Positions 1 to 8,400 are shown, numbered from the stretch's first letter. The stretch is DNA of 55,876 nt from CAZZEX01 sp964653285 (GCA_964653285.1 CAZZEX010000022.1:1-55876); one strand, 5' to 3'. Program-made: numbers and translations. Notes: generated from the letters alone by a model not told the origin.

Positions 1-133
1 CGTGCATCTTCTGCGCCAGGCTGGCGGCCAGCATAGGGATGCCGGTGCCGATGAAAGCGGTGATGCCATCGGGCATCTGCCGCGCCGCAACGCAGATCAA
101 GAGTTCCGTAGGGTTGTATTCCGGCTCGCTCAT
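1..133 (-). CDS. CoA-transferase beta subunit (N-terminal part, truncated by window edge)
   Basis: The first 44 codons of a minus-strand gene are present; the rest lies left of the window. The start is the ATG at 131-133, which overlaps the stop of the upstream alpha-subunit gene by four bases (ATGA), the usual sign of translational coupling between two subunits. The visible protein begins MSEPEYNPTELLICVAARQ and continues with a Gly-rich segment (FIGTGIPMLAA) typical of the beta subunit of glutaconate/3-oxoacid-type CoA-transferases. In that family the catalytic Glu lies further along, outside this window, so activity cannot be judged. The assignment rests on this short match plus the neighbouring alpha subunit. 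Confidence 0.75.
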   Translation of the reverse strand, partial: MSEPEYNPTELLICVAARQMPDGITAFIGTGIPMLAASLAQKMH

Positions 134-1107
134 CGCCGTCCCTCCTCGTCGGCCCGCAAAATCTGCAGTCGCTCCCGGCCCACCAGTTCCAGGTACTCCT
201 GGTGATTCGCCACGCTGTGGATGTACTTGTCCAGGTACTCCTGCGTCCCCTCTTCCGTCTTCGAGGCCTCGACCCACTCCCGCAGTTGGCTTTCGTCTCG
301 CGCGTAGCAATAGACCATCTCGCCGGGGTGGGAGCCGAAGGGGGCATGGATGACCCCGTCCACCAGGTAGTAGGGGATGACAGTGCGGTCGGGATAGCGG
401 CGGATCTCCTCAGTGTCCACGATCTCCTCGGCACTGATGATGAGCCGCTTGCAAGCCCGCGACATCTCGAAGGCAAAACCGGAGATGCCGTCAATCTGGG
501 CGTTGCCGTACTTGTCGGCGCGGTGGACATGGATGAGGGCCACGTCGAGAATCAACGCCGGCAGGAGACAGACCTTCTGGCCAGTGAAAGGGCACTCGAC
601 TACCTTGGCGGCGCTGTACTTGAAGGTGTCGCTTCCGATCATCGCCCGCACAGGGATGAAGGGCACGCCCATGGCGGTGGCCTTGAAACGCCAGGTGATG
701 CCACCGTTGGACCACTCGACGACCGATTCGACCTGGCCGCTTTCCACCGCCCGCCGCAGGGCGCGGGAGGTGCCGTAGACTTCCAGCCCGATGTAAGTGA
801 TGTCCAGTTTCTTGACCAGCCCGGCCCCCAGCCAGAGATCCAGTTCGGTCACTCCCTGTCCGGCCACCCGCAGGTCTTTCTTGCCCTGGCGGACGACCTC
901 CCGCACGAGGCTCATCGGACAGCGCACGGTGCCGTAGAGTTCGGTGCCGATGTAGCAGCCGTCGTAGACGAAGCGGGAGACGGCCTCCGCCTCCGTCATC
1001 ATCTTATCCACCAGCGCCCGCGACTTCTTCTCCCGGTTCCACTCCCGGAAAGCATTCAGGTCGGGGGGCTGGATCATTTCACCGATACCAGATTCGACGA
1101 CGCGCAA
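130..1107 (-). CDS. CoA-transferase alpha subunit (glutaconate CoA-transferase subunit A-like)
   Basis: A 325-residue protein of the family I CoA-transferase alpha-subunit type, closest in layout to glutaconate CoA-transferase subunit A. It moves CoA between an acyl-CoA and a free acid, together with the beta subunit encoded directly downstream. The Gly-rich stretch LDLWLGAGLVKKLDITYIGL and the later segment ALILDVALIHVHRADKYGNAQIDG are the recognisable family signatures. The start is TTG at 1105-1107, chosen because a strong AGGAGG ribosome-binding site lies seven bases upstream and no ATG fits better. The stop overlaps the beta-subunit start by four bases. The substrate acid cannot be told from sequence. 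Confidence 0.88.
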   Translation of the reverse strand: MRVVESGIGEMIQPPDLNAFREWNREKKSRALVDKMMTEAEAVSRFVYDGCYIGTELYGTVRCPMSLVREVVRQGKKDLRVAGQGVTELDLWLGAGLVKKLDITYIGLEVYGTSRALRRAVESGQVESVVEWSNGGITWRFKATAMGVPFIPVRAMIGSDTFKYSAAKVVECPFTGQKVCLLPALILDVALIHVHRADKYGNAQIDGISGFAFEMSRACKRLIISAEEIVDTEEIRRYPDRTVIPYYLVDGVIHAPFGSHPGEMVYCYARDESQLREWVEASKTEEGTQEYLDKYIHSVANHQEYLELVGRERLQILRADEEGRR

Positions 1108-1192
1108 GGTGGCACCTCCTTTCGTGAGTTGGTAGGCTGGTAGTATATCACGCCCGCCGATCTTCCAATGCGTAGAGCCCGCAAATGTCGCC

Positions 1193-1405
1193 TCAGAGCA
1201 GCTTCTTAAATTCCTCGACCGTCATCCCTGCATCCTTGATGATTCCACCCATCGTGAAAGCATTGATCAGATTCGCCCGAGGAATGATGATAATTCGCTC
1301 GCCATCGGTCATTGAGATATGCTTACCTTCGCGAACTACCCAAAAACCTGCCTTCTCAAACGCCTTGACAGCACGGCGGTGGGATACACCTGGAAGTTTT
1401 GGCAT
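1193..1405 (-). CDS. hicA: HicA-family mRNA interferase toxin
   Basis: A 70-residue basic protein starting MPKLPGVSHRRAVKAFEKAG with the HicA/YcfA double-stranded-RNA-binding-like fold pattern: a helix, then GFWVVREGKHISMTDGERII, in which the His (GKHIS) sits at the position of the catalytic His of HicA toxins. HicA toxins cleave mRNA and are held inactive by HicB. The gene starts two bases after the stop of the preceding hicB-like gene, so the two are co-translated with the antitoxin first. This antitoxin-first order is common among chromosomal copies. Length is normal for the family. Confidence 0.88.
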   Translation of the reverse strand: MPKLPGVSHRRAVKAFEKAGFWVVREGKHISMTDGERIIIIPRANLINAFTMGGIIKDAGMTVEEFKKLL

Positions 1406-1407
1406 AA

Positions 1408-1620
1408 TTACACCGTCGCCTCATACACCGGCACCTCAACCAAGCAAGTGGCTTTGTCTTTTACCAGTTCCTCGACCGTTACCAGGTATGTGTGTATGGC
1501 ATCTGTTATGTTTTCGAGTGCCTCTTCTTCAGTCGCACCCTGGGACCAGCATCCCGGCAATCCGGGACACCAGACCGCATAACCTTCATCAGTCTTCTCA
1601 AGTCTAACTCTGTACTTCAC
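1408..1620 (-). CDS. hicB: HicB-family antitoxin
   Basis: A 70-residue HicB-like antitoxin with the partial RNase-H-like fold: VKYRVRLEKTDEGYAVWCPG followed by LPGCWSQGATEEEALENI. The longer open frame reaches back to 1707, but the GTG at 1618-1620 is preferred: it has AGGAGG seven bases upstream and places the first beta-strand at the N-terminus, as in other HicB proteins. No C-terminal DNA-binding domain is present, so autoregulation would depend on another element or on the TA complex. It lies directly upstream of hicA. Confidence 0.87.
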   Translation of the reverse strand: MKYRVRLEKTDEGYAVWCPGLPGCWSQGATEEEALENITDAIHTYLVTVEELVKDKATCLVEVPVYEATV

Positions 1621-1712
1621 TAGAAATCCTCCTATGCCGGCATTGAGTTTCGCCTCCAGCGTGCTGGTGTGCACGTCCTCGCTGCCGTGAATGGTGACCC
1701 GCCCCAACAGTC

Positions 1713-2309
1713 CTACATCTTATCGGATTGGTGTTCTTTCAGCGCTTGCCTGGCCGCGTGGGCGTAGATGGAGTTGGGCAGTGCGTCAATCGCCTCGTTG
1801 AAGTGGCGGATCGCCTCGGCCTCGCGGCCCGTGCGGCGGCAGGCCAACCCCAGGTTGTAGTAGCCGGCGGCCAGGTACCTGGCCCCCGGTCGCGCGTTTT
1901 CATCAGCCAACGCTTCCTCCAGCGTGAGGCGTGCCATCTCCGGCTCCTGCATCCGCAATTGGGTCACTCCACGGTTGATGAGCACGATCTGGCGGCTGGC
2001 GGCGTCGGTTCCCAGGCGCAAAGCGAACCGGTAGAAGTCGAGCGCCTGTCCGTATCGCTTTCTGGAGGTAAGCCAGTTGCCCAGGTCAACCAGCAGCCGT
2101 ACCCGCATGGTGACCACATAGACGATGATGAAGAAGAGGATGGGATGGACTGGCACCGAGGCAAAGGCGAGCGCAGCGCCAACAACGGTGACGATTAGCC
2201 CTTCGATGGCGAAGCGGGCGGACAACCCCTGTCGGCGCATGAAGGAGAGAGCACCGAAGCCGAGAAGGTAAAGCAGACCGATGAGCAGGATTAGTAGGGA
2301 AGGATGCAC
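1713..2309 (-). CDS. Membrane-anchored tetratricopeptide-repeat protein
   Basis: A 198-residue protein. Two or three hydrophobic segments occupy about residues 4-23 and 35-67, and a soluble C-terminal part follows. The C-terminal part contains TPR-like helices: GQALDFYRFALRLG, ARLTLEEALADENARPG and YNLGLACRRTGREAEAIRHF, the last a good TPR consensus. TPRs are protein-binding scaffolds. No enzymatic motif is visible and no partner can be named. It lies alone between hicBA and the inverted-repeat element at 2332-2532, all on the minus strand. Confidence 0.7.
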   Translation of the reverse strand: MHPSLLILLIGLLYLLGFGALSFMRRQGLSARFAIEGLIVTVVGAALAFASVPVHPILFFIIVYVVTMRVRLLVDLGNWLTSRKRYGQALDFYRFALRLGTDAASRQIVLINRGVTQLRMQEPEMARLTLEEALADENARPGARYLAAGYYNLGLACRRTGREAEAIRHFNEAIDALPNSIYAHAARQALKEHQSDKM

Positions 2310-2331
2310 AGACGTATCCTTTGGTAGATTG

Positions 2332-2532
2332 AGAAACCAGGTTTTTGCTTGCGCTGAGAGGCAACCCGTTGCTCTGTTAACTCTGTCTTGATGGGTTCGT
2401 AGTAACGACTTTAGTCGTTCTTACCGCTCAACAAGCGACTAAAGTCGCCACTACGACCTATCAAATCATCATTGACAAAGCACTACGCATCCGAGAGGCA
2501 GGCCTTACGGCTAAGCCAAAAACCTGGTTTCT
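2332..2532. repeat. 201-bp element with 15-bp terminal inverted repeats and a nested inverted repeat
   Basis: The sequence AGAAACCAGGTTTTT at 2332-2346 recurs as its exact reverse complement at 2518-2532. Inside lies a second inverted pair, CGACTTTAGTCG (2406-2417) and CGACTAAAGTCG (2436-2447), each itself nearly palindromic and flanked by GTAGT/ACTAC. It carries no open frame of note and fills the gap between the TPR gene and the ArsA-like operon. A shorter hairpin with the same AAACCAGG/CCTGGTTT motif occurs inside a gene at 42182-42215. The structure resembles a MITE or REP-type element. No clear target-site duplication was seen. Confidence 0.6.
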
Positions 2533-2538
2533 AAATAC

Positions 2539-3522
2539 TCAGGCGAACAGGTGATTGGCGGTGCGCTCCAGCATCTCCACGCCGCGCACTTCCGTTTCGA
2601 AGAGCGGCACGATGGCACGCACGTCGGGGAAACTACGCCAGATTTCCTCCATGTAGCCGTCCTGCATGGCGATGCGGTTAAGCACGAACTCGGGTGCGTT
2701 CTCGCCCACCGCCTCTTTGTCAATCACCAGGTTCACCACCACGCCGCCCACCGGGATGCCGAAGTCCTTGAACCAGTTGATGAAGCGCTTGATGACGGCG
2801 ATGGGCAGCGCCTCAGGCAGCGCGATGAAGAAGAAGGCGGTCTGTTCCTCGTCGGTGAGCAATTCCTTGGCATGCTCCATCCGCTCGCGGAAGCCAACGA
2901 GGTAATCCATCAAGGGGTCCTGCTCCTTTTTCTTGCTGTAGGATAGGACCTCCCTCAGCGACCTGGCCTCCTCACGGCTCTGCATCATCTTGTTCACCCA
3001 CATGCCGTACACGCTGGACATACCCAACAGGCGACGGGCGTTGGCCGTGGGGGCGGTGTCGAAGACGTAGGCCTCGTACTTATCCTCAAACATGAGGTCA
3101 ATCATGTTCTCGAACATGGCCGATTCCTCAAAAGCAGGGTTCATGGTCGCCGATTCGACGAATTCGTCTGCACGGGTCTTGATGTCGGCGTACTTGAGGA
3201 ACCATTCGATCTTCTGTGTCAGTTCCACCTTCGACTTTTCTATCGTGTCTCTGGTGTCAATCTCGTAGGCTTCCAGGTTCGATGCCCCCAGCACCGGCGT
3301 CGGTGCGCCGAAGACGTTCTGACCGAGCAGGCTGCTGAGGGAGTGCACCGGGTTGGTCGAAGCCAGCAGTGTGCGCTTGCCCTGCTGGGCGATCCACAGC
3401 GCGGCCGCGCCGGCCATGACGGTCTTGCCCACGCCGCCCTTGCCGCCGAAGAAGACGTACTTCATCTGTGGGTGTGCGGTCAAGAACTGGGCAGTCGATT
3501 TTTTTATTCTTTGGGTGCTCAT
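2539..3522 (-). CDS. ArsA/Get3-family ATPase (copy 1)
   Basis: A 327-residue single-domain P-loop ATPase of the ArsA/Get3 (SIMIBI) class. The deviant Walker A motif GGKGGVGKT is at residues 26-34, with the signature Lys at 28; a switch II-like DTAPTANARRLLGM follows near the middle. Unlike arsenite pump ATPases it contains no cysteine, so arsenite binding of the ArsA type is unlikely. Unlike eukaryotic Get3 it has no CxxC zinc motif. It is the last gene of a five-gene operon and overlaps the upstream paralogue by four bases (ATGA). A paired heterodimer with copy 2 is an inference from this coupling. Confidence 0.82.
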   Translation of the reverse strand: MSTQRIKKSTAQFLTAHPQMKYVFFGGKGGVGKTVMAGAAALWIAQQGKRTLLASTNPVHSLSSLLGQNVFGAPTPVLGASNLEAYEIDTRDTIEKSKVELTQKIEWFLKYADIKTRADEFVESATMNPAFEESAMFENMIDLMFEDKYEAYVFDTAPTANARRLLGMSSVYGMWVNKMMQSREEARSLREVLSYSKKKEQDPLMDYLVGFRERMEHAKELLTDEEQTAFFFIALPEALPIAVIKRFINWFKDFGIPVGGVVVNLVIDKEAVGENAPEFVLNRIAMQDGYMEEIWRSFPDVRAIVPLFETEVRGVEMLERTANHLFA

Positions 3523-4499
3523 GCCTCACCTCCGAACAGCGCGTCTGCCACCTTGCCGATCATCTCCAGACCGGTGATGTCCCGCTCGAACTCCGGCACA
3601 CTCGTCAGCACCTCATCGCCGAAGGTCTTGTCTATCTCCCCCAGGTACTTTACCTGCATCTCGATGCGGTTCCGCAGATACTCGGGGATCTCTTGCTGGG
3701 CCAGTTCCGGCGGGATGATACGGTTGACGATGTAGCCGGAGATAGGCACGTCGTACTTGGCGAATAGTTTCGCCGCCTTGAGCGTATCTAGAATGATCAT
3801 CTCCTCCGGCGTGACGACGAAGAAAAAGGCCGTCTTCTCGCGGTCGGTGAGGATGCTGGAGGAAGTGTTGATGCGCTGCTTGATGTACTGCAATTCGGTA
3901 AGAATTTTGTCTTCCTCCATCTCTTTGTCACGCTCCAGGATCGCCGCCACCTGTGAATACTCCTGCATCTCCTCGCGCAGGGAGGTGATCTTGCCGATCC
4001 AGTCATCGTAGACGCTGGCCATGCTCAGGTAATAGAGCGCGTGGCCAAGGGGCACCAGGTCGTAGATGTAGTAGTCGTATTCGCCGCTGACGACGATGTC
4101 CACCACGGCGTCGAAGATGGCGCTCTCCTCCATCGCCGGCTCGGCTGCGGCGGCCTGGATGTAGTGCTCGATTTCCTCGGGCATCTCCTCGAAGCCGTAC
4201 ATGTCGCGGATCTTCTGGCGTATCTCTTCCTGGTACTCGTGGATGTGCCGGTCGGCGTCAATCTCCTGGGCGAAGAGATTGGGCATGATCTCTACCGCTC
4301 CTTTGCCGAAGATGTCCTGCTCGAAGATGTCGGTGAGGGAAGCCTGGGGGTCCACCGAGAAGACGAGCACCTTGTAGCCCTGTTTCGCCAACCAGTAGGC
4401 AGTGGCGGCGGAGAAGGTGGTCTTGCCCAACCCGCCCTTGCCGCCGAACTCGACGTAGCGCCGGTTGGGGTGTTCCTTGAAGACTTGTGCTAGTGACAA
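3519..4499 (-). CDS. ArsA/Get3-family ATPase (copy 2, altered switch II)
   Basis: A 326-residue paralogue of the downstream ATPase. Walker A GGKGGLGKT is at residues 19-27. The switch II region reads DLVPLGHALYYLSM where the family has DTAPTGH, so the Thr and Pro residues that sense nucleotide are partly replaced. It also lacks cysteine altogether. The two copies keep parallel features (an AEPAMEESA / NPAFEESA motif, then ASVY / SSVY), showing duplication followed by divergence. One intact and one altered copy, translationally coupled, suggests an asymmetric ATPase pair. The upstream small hydrophobic proteins are candidate clients or membrane anchors. Confidence 0.82.
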   Translation of the reverse strand: MSLAQVFKEHPNRRYVEFGGKGGLGKTTFSAATAYWLAKQGYKVLVFSVDPQASLTDIFEQDIFGKGAVEIMPNLFAQEIDADRHIHEYQEEIRQKIRDMYGFEEMPEEIEHYIQAAAAEPAMEESAIFDAVVDIVVSGEYDYYIYDLVPLGHALYYLSMASVYDDWIGKITSLREEMQEYSQVAAILERDKEMEEDKILTELQYIKQRINTSSSILTDREKTAFFFVVTPEEMIILDTLKAAKLFAKYDVPISGYIVNRIIPPELAQQEIPEYLRNRIEMQVKYLGEIDKTFGDEVLTSVPEFERDITGLEMIGKVADALFGGEA

Positions 4500-4560
4500 C
4501 GTTTGCTCCTTTCAAGATGCAAGATGCAGGATTCTTGCCTCCTGCCTCTTGCCTCTTGCT

Positions 4561-4842
4561 TCATGCCAATGCGTCGGTCAGATCGCGCTCGCGCAGCATG
4601 CGCCGCTTCCAGGTGCTGATCTGCGGCACGACGTAGGGCAGCAGGCGCAGCGAATAGTAGGGCGGCAGGATGGGGATACCCAGCAGGTCGCCCATCGTGA
4701 TCAGGATGAACAGGTGCTCCATGCTGCCGCGCGTCTTGAGCGCGAAGCGGGTCATATCGTGGCCGGCCATGCCATAGAGGAACTCTTTGGCCGAACGGCC
4801 GAATCGCTTCAGTGCACTGTCTTGCTTTTCTTCTTCGCTCAT
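4561..4842 (-). CDS. Small hydrophobic protein, paralogue A (unknown function)
   Basis: A 93-residue protein of unknown function. The ATG at 4840-4842 is chosen because CAGGAGG lies just upstream; the longer open frame to 4983 overlaps the V4R gene and is rejected. A charged N-terminus (MSEEEKQDSALKRFGRSAKE) is followed by one hydrophobic block (LFILITMGDLLGIPILPPYY) and then RLLPYVVP and a basic tail RRMLRERDLTD. It shares this whole core with the protein at 5507-5812. The layout, with a soluble N-part and one hydrophobic segment, resembles membrane clients of Get3-type ATPases, but this is only an inference from context. Confidence 0.65.
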   Translation of the reverse strand: MSEEEKQDSALKRFGRSAKEFLYGMAGHDMTRFALKTRGSMEHLFILITMGDLLGIPILPPYYSLRLLPYVVPQISTWKRRMLRERDLTDALA

Positions 4843-4868
4843 TCTTACCTCCTGAATATAGTTCTTGT

Positions 4869-5492
4869 TCACAAACGCAGTTCCACACCTCCCAGCGTGG
4901 GCCTGGTCAGCGGGAGTCCCTCTATGTCGAAAATGCAGGCCGGCGCTCCCATGGCTTGGCAGATAGTCTCGCGGACGGTACAAGTATCACCCACGATCTC
5001 CTGTGCCAATGCCTCCAGCAGCCCTTCATGGAAGCGACAGACAGGTTGATCGAATGAAATGCCGTGGCAGTAGGGACACACAGCAATGCGCTGCACCAGA
5101 TTCTGTCCCTCAATATTGTGTTTTGCTTGCCGCAATCCCTTTTCTAACTCGGTGAGAGCACGCTCCAACCGATCCAACGGCGAGCGGTGCCTCAGCCCCC
5201 GTTTTCTACCCAGCCCTTGGCGCACTAATCGGCTGCCAACTGCGCGTCCTGCCCGACGGAGGATGGGAAGGGCGCACTCTGCCCCGGCTATATCCAATAA
5301 TGCCTTCGTGAGGATCGCCAGGTCGTCGGGTGGCACCGCCAGCGTGGGATCGTTCTCCGGCGGAACGGCGATGTACTTCTCCAGGTGTGCATAGCGCAGG
5401 ATGGCATTGCACCCATTGCGCCCCAGGGCCGCTTCGATACCGTTCAGGCAGAAGAACATGCTTTCCGCCGTTCCACCGATCCATAGGGTCAT
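4869..5492 (-). CDS. V4R (4-vinyl reductase-like) domain protein, Cys-rich
   Basis: A 207-residue protein ending in a V4R domain, the small-molecule-binding module also found in bacteriochlorophyll 4-vinyl reductase and in XylR/DmpR-type regulators and TRAPP Bet3 relatives. The C-terminal half carries the typical cluster of Cys and His: VCPYCHGISF, PVCRFHEGLL, DTCTVRETICQAMGAPAC. In other V4R proteins such residues can bind zinc. The N-terminal half (about residues 1-100) is not recognised. It is placed between the two small hydrophobic paralogues and upstream of the ArsA-like ATPases, all on one strand with gaps of 14-61 bases. A sensor or ligand-binding role for the operon is an inference. 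Confidence 0.72.
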   Translation of the reverse strand: MTLWIGGTAESMFFCLNGIEAALGRNGCNAILRYAHLEKYIAVPPENDPTLAVPPDDLAILTKALLDIAGAECALPILRRAGRAVGSRLVRQGLGRKRGLRHRSPLDRLERALTELEKGLRQAKHNIEGQNLVQRIAVCPYCHGISFDQPVCRFHEGLLEALAQEIVGDTCTVRETICQAMGAPACIFDIEGLPLTRPTLGGVELRL

Positions 5493-5506
5493 CTATACCC
5501 ACCGCT

Positions 5507-5812
5507 TCAATCCACTCCTTCAATCAACTCGGCCAGGTCCGTCAGGTCACGCTCGCGCAGCAAACTTCGCTTCCAGCGGTTGAGCGTGGGGACAACGTAA
5601 GGCAGCAGGCGGAGGGTGTAGTAGGGGGGCAGGATGGGGAGACCGATAATATCACCAAAGGTGATAAGGACAAAAAGTCGCTCTATCTCCCCACGCTGCT
5701 GCCGCAGGCCACGTTGCCAGTCGAAGATGGTCATGCCGTAGAGGATTTGGCCTGCTACGTGGGCGGCGTGGTGTATCTTTTCGCCTATCCTCTCCCGCGC
5801 GGATGTCTGCAT
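5507..5812 (-). CDS. Small hydrophobic protein, paralogue B (unknown function)
   Basis: A 101-residue protein closely parallel to the one at 4561-4842. Shared features in order are an LYGM motif (LYGMTIFDW versus LYGMAGHDM), LFVLITFGDIIGLPILPPYY, LRLLPYVVP, then WKRSLLRERDLTD. The ILPPYY-x-LRLLPYVVP block is nearly identical, so the two are recent or strongly constrained duplicates. It is the first gene of the V4R/ArsA operon; AGG precedes the ATG at 5810-5812. No family name is recognised. One hydrophobic segment flanked by charged ends suggests membrane association. Confidence 0.65.
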   Translation of the reverse strand: MQTSARERIGEKIHHAAHVAGQILYGMTIFDWQRGLRQQRGEIERLFVLITFGDIIGLPILPPYYTLRLLPYVVPTLNRWKRSLLRERDLTDLAELIEGVD

Positions 5813-5884
5813 TGAACCTGACTTTGGCTTATCTAACGATGATGGGAGGGCCGGGGGCAGGCCCTCCCACCGTGACGTGTCGTG

Positions 5885-7570
5885 CTACTTTGCCGCTGCG
5901 GCGACCTCGCCCTTGCGTTTCAGAGCCTGCAGGCCGTCGTAACCGAGGATCAGCGCGCAGACAATCAGTATCAGGGCGACGACGAAAGCGATGATGTTGC
6001 CTGCGATATTCGTGCCGGCGAGGGCAGCCGGGAGGGCCGTGAAGAAGGCCGTGTATAGCAGCGCTGCGATGGTGGTGATGAACATGAAGATGCAGGGCCA
6101 GAGGGTCCAGGCATACTGCTTCCCGTTTCTCATCAGCCACACGGTGATGATTAACAGCGCCAGGGAGGCCATCATCTGGTTGGCCCCGCCGAAGAGCACC
6201 CAGATCGTCTGCCACACTCCGGTCCAGATGACGATGAGGGAGAGGATCAGGGCCACGATGGCGCCGATGTGGATGTTCTTCAGCGCCGGGATGGCGTCGC
6301 CCAGCAACTCGGCGCTGGCCACGCGCATGAAGCGCACCACCAGGTACATGATGGTCAGCCCCATGATGGTCAGGAAGACCATGCCGTAAGGTACGCCGAA
6401 CGAGGTGGGGATGCCGATGTGGCTGAGGAAGGCCGCCAGACCCACAGCGAAGACGCCGAACTTGCCGCCGGCGAACGCCTCCTTGAAGGCCTCCCACCCA
6501 CCCGTGGCGGCGGTGGCGGTCAGCAGAGAGATCACGCCCAGAGCCATCTCCATGAACATAGCCCCGCCGCCGACCGGCAGCGCGTCGCTCTCCTTCTCGA
6601 TCTGCCGCGCGGTGCCGGAACTGGAGACCAGGCTATGCCAGCCGGAGATAGCGCCGCAGGCGATGGTGACGAAGAGGATCGGCCACAGTGGCCCCAGCCC
6701 CGCGACTGTCCACCCGGTGAAGGCCGGGAAGTCGCCGAAGGAAGGGTGCCACACGAGCATGCCGATGACCCCGCCCACCATCCCCAGCGCGATGACCCAG
6801 AAGGAGACGTAGTTGGTCGGCTGCGCCCAGCGCCAGATGGGGAGCACTGCACCCAGATAGCAGATGATCATGGTGACGATGGGCCAGAAGTACTTGATCC
6901 CACCCTCGCCCAGCGCGTTGTTGAGCCCCGCGAAGATGTTGCTGATGAAGGCCGTCTGCCCCAGCCAGATGCCGAAGAAGGCGACGACGACGGTGATGAC
7001 CGTGGTGAGGATGATGTCCTGCTTCCACTTGTAGGTCATCTGTCCGGCCAGGAGCCCCATCAGGATCACCGACAGGATGCCAAAGGGCACTGCGGGCTTG
7101 GACATGAAGAGTACGCCAATGACCTGGCCAAAGGCACCCATGATCAGCAGCAGGTACAGGTAGATGAAGACGAGGAGGATGCCACGGGCACGAGGCGAGA
7201 TGAGTTTGTAACTCAGCGCGCCAAAGGTGTCCCCCTCTGAGCGCATCGGCACGATGATGCTGGCATAGTCCTGCACCCAGCCGATGAAGAAAGTGCCGAG
7301 GATAAGCCACAGCAAGCCTGGAAGCCATCCCCATTGGGCAGCCACAATGGGCCCACCGATGGGTCCCAGTGCAGCGATGGACTTGAACTGGTAGCCGAAG
7401 AGCACGTTCTTGCCCGCCGGTGTGAAGTCCACGCCATCCATGTACATCTTGGCCGGCGTGGCTTTACTGTCGTCAGGCTGGACGATGTTCTTGTTGATGT
7501 TCTTGGCGTAGACGAAGTAGCCCAGACCAAGGCCCACGGCTGCTATAATCAGTGTGAGAATCGCATTCAT
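5885..7570 (-). CDS. cstA: CstA-family carbon starvation / peptide or pyruvate transporter
   Basis: A 561-residue integral membrane protein with about 14-16 hydrophobic segments. Family-specific stretches include GPIGGPIVAAQWGWLPGLLW, GWVQDYASIIVPMRSEG, SGWHSLVSSSGTARQIEKES and WVLFGGANQMMASLAL, all typical of CstA. CstA proteins import peptides or pyruvate by proton symport. ATG 7568-7570 is chosen; AGGAGG lies ten bases upstream, and the longer frame adds eight residues with no support. It lies upstream of the V4R/ArsA operon on the same strand, with a 72-base gap, so it may be transcribed separately. Confidence 0.9.
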   Translation of the reverse strand: MNAILTLIIAAVGLGLGYFVYAKNINKNIVQPDDSKATPAKMYMDGVDFTPAGKNVLFGYQFKSIAALGPIGGPIVAAQWGWLPGLLWLILGTFFIGWVQDYASIIVPMRSEGDTFGALSYKLISPRARGILLVFIYLYLLLIMGAFGQVIGVLFMSKPAVPFGILSVILMGLLAGQMTYKWKQDIILTTVITVVVAFFGIWLGQTAFISNIFAGLNNALGEGGIKYFWPIVTMIICYLGAVLPIWRWAQPTNYVSFWVIALGMVGGVIGMLVWHPSFGDFPAFTGWTVAGLGPLWPILFVTIACGAISGWHSLVSSSGTARQIEKESDALPVGGGAMFMEMALGVISLLTATAATGGWEAFKEAFAGGKFGVFAVGLAAFLSHIGIPTSFGVPYGMVFLTIMGLTIMYLVVRFMRVASAELLGDAIPALKNIHIGAIVALILSLIVIWTGVWQTIWVLFGGANQMMASLALLIITVWLMRNGKQYAWTLWPCIFMFITTIAALLYTAFFTALPAALAGTNIAGNIIAFVVALILIVCALILGYDGLQALKRKGEVAAAAK

Positions 7571-7755
7571 TGTTGTTGTTCCTCCTATATGCAAGCAATT
7601 GATAATCGAACGTCACTTGGACACCTGAATATGCTGTTTGTGGTTCCCTATGCACCTCCTTTCGCCCCCGAATAACGTGCACTGCAAGTTCCAATCTGGG
7701 ATCCCGTCAGTCTGACGACCAGCGGTCATCACCAGCGTGAGATGAATATCCTTTG

Positions 7756-8400
7756 CTAACTGTTATTAACGTGCTTCGCTCCTCTTACCGCGGTCTGGAG
7801 GTCGGCCAGAAACGTCTCACTGGACGTGGCGAGTAGCCCGGCAACTTTCATCTGTAACTGGACGTGCGGGTCGGCTTTGCGCCAGGCAAAGCGGCGCAGG
7901 TGCGCACCGTAGGCCTCCAGCCAGGGTTCCAATGCCGCCACCTGCTGCTGAGCACCGGGACCTTGATAGGCCACAGTCAACCCGTGTGGCCCCTCTTGCC
8001 ATGTCCAAGGCTGACCCTGACGGCGGGCGGCCCTTCTACTGGCAGGGCCAATTTCCACTTCCCCCCGGCGTGGCGAGCGTAACGTCGCTCTTATTATAAG
8101 CCCATCCCGCTTGCCGCGCAAGTGGTCAAACAGCCACAGCAACGGAATCTCGCGGTTTTCCAGCAGCAGCGTGATCTCCAGTCGCCGGAAGGGTGAAGCC
8201 GCGTGGGTGACGTTGACACGGGCGCCGGAGGCCGGCGAGCCGATCCAGCCGGCCTCCCTCTCACCGCCCAGCACGTCCAGTCCCGCCTCCAGCCAACGAA
8301 AAAGGCGCTGTCCACGGCGGCGGTTATACAGGTACCCCCCGCCGTACCACAGCGCCAGAAACACGCACAGCCCGATGACCGCGATGACCCCCGGATCCAT
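7756..8400 (-). CDS. Membrane-anchored protein of unknown function
   Basis: A 214-residue protein with one N-terminal membrane helix (about residues 4-25, VIAVIGLCVFLALWYGGGYL) followed by basic residues and a soluble domain that would face the cytoplasm by the positive-inside rule. The soluble part has no motif I recognise; it is Arg-rich and contains LEITLLLENREIPLLWLFDHLRG. The start is ATG 8398-8400. It stands alone between cstA and the methyltransferase gene. I cannot assign a function. Confidence 0.6.
   Translation of the reverse strand: MDPGVIAVIGLCVFLALWYGGGYLYNRRRGQRLFRWLEAGLDVLGGEREAGWIGSPASGARVNVTHAASPFRRLEITLLLENREIPLLWLFDHLRGKRDGLIIRATLRSPRRGEVEIGPASRRAARRQGQPWTWQEGPHGLTVAYQGPGAQQQVAALEPWLEAYGAHLRRFAWRKADPHVQLQMKVAGLLATSSETFLADLQTAVRGAKHVNNS

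Noticed and set aside
202..1143. Long plus-strand open frame opposite the CoA-transferase gene
   Set aside because: It is the antisense shadow of a well-supported gene on the minus strand and has no recognisable protein content.
2539..4499. An arsenic-resistance operon (arsA)
   Set aside because: Both ATPases lack every cysteine needed for arsenite binding, and no arsB, arsC, arsD or arsR gene is adjacent.
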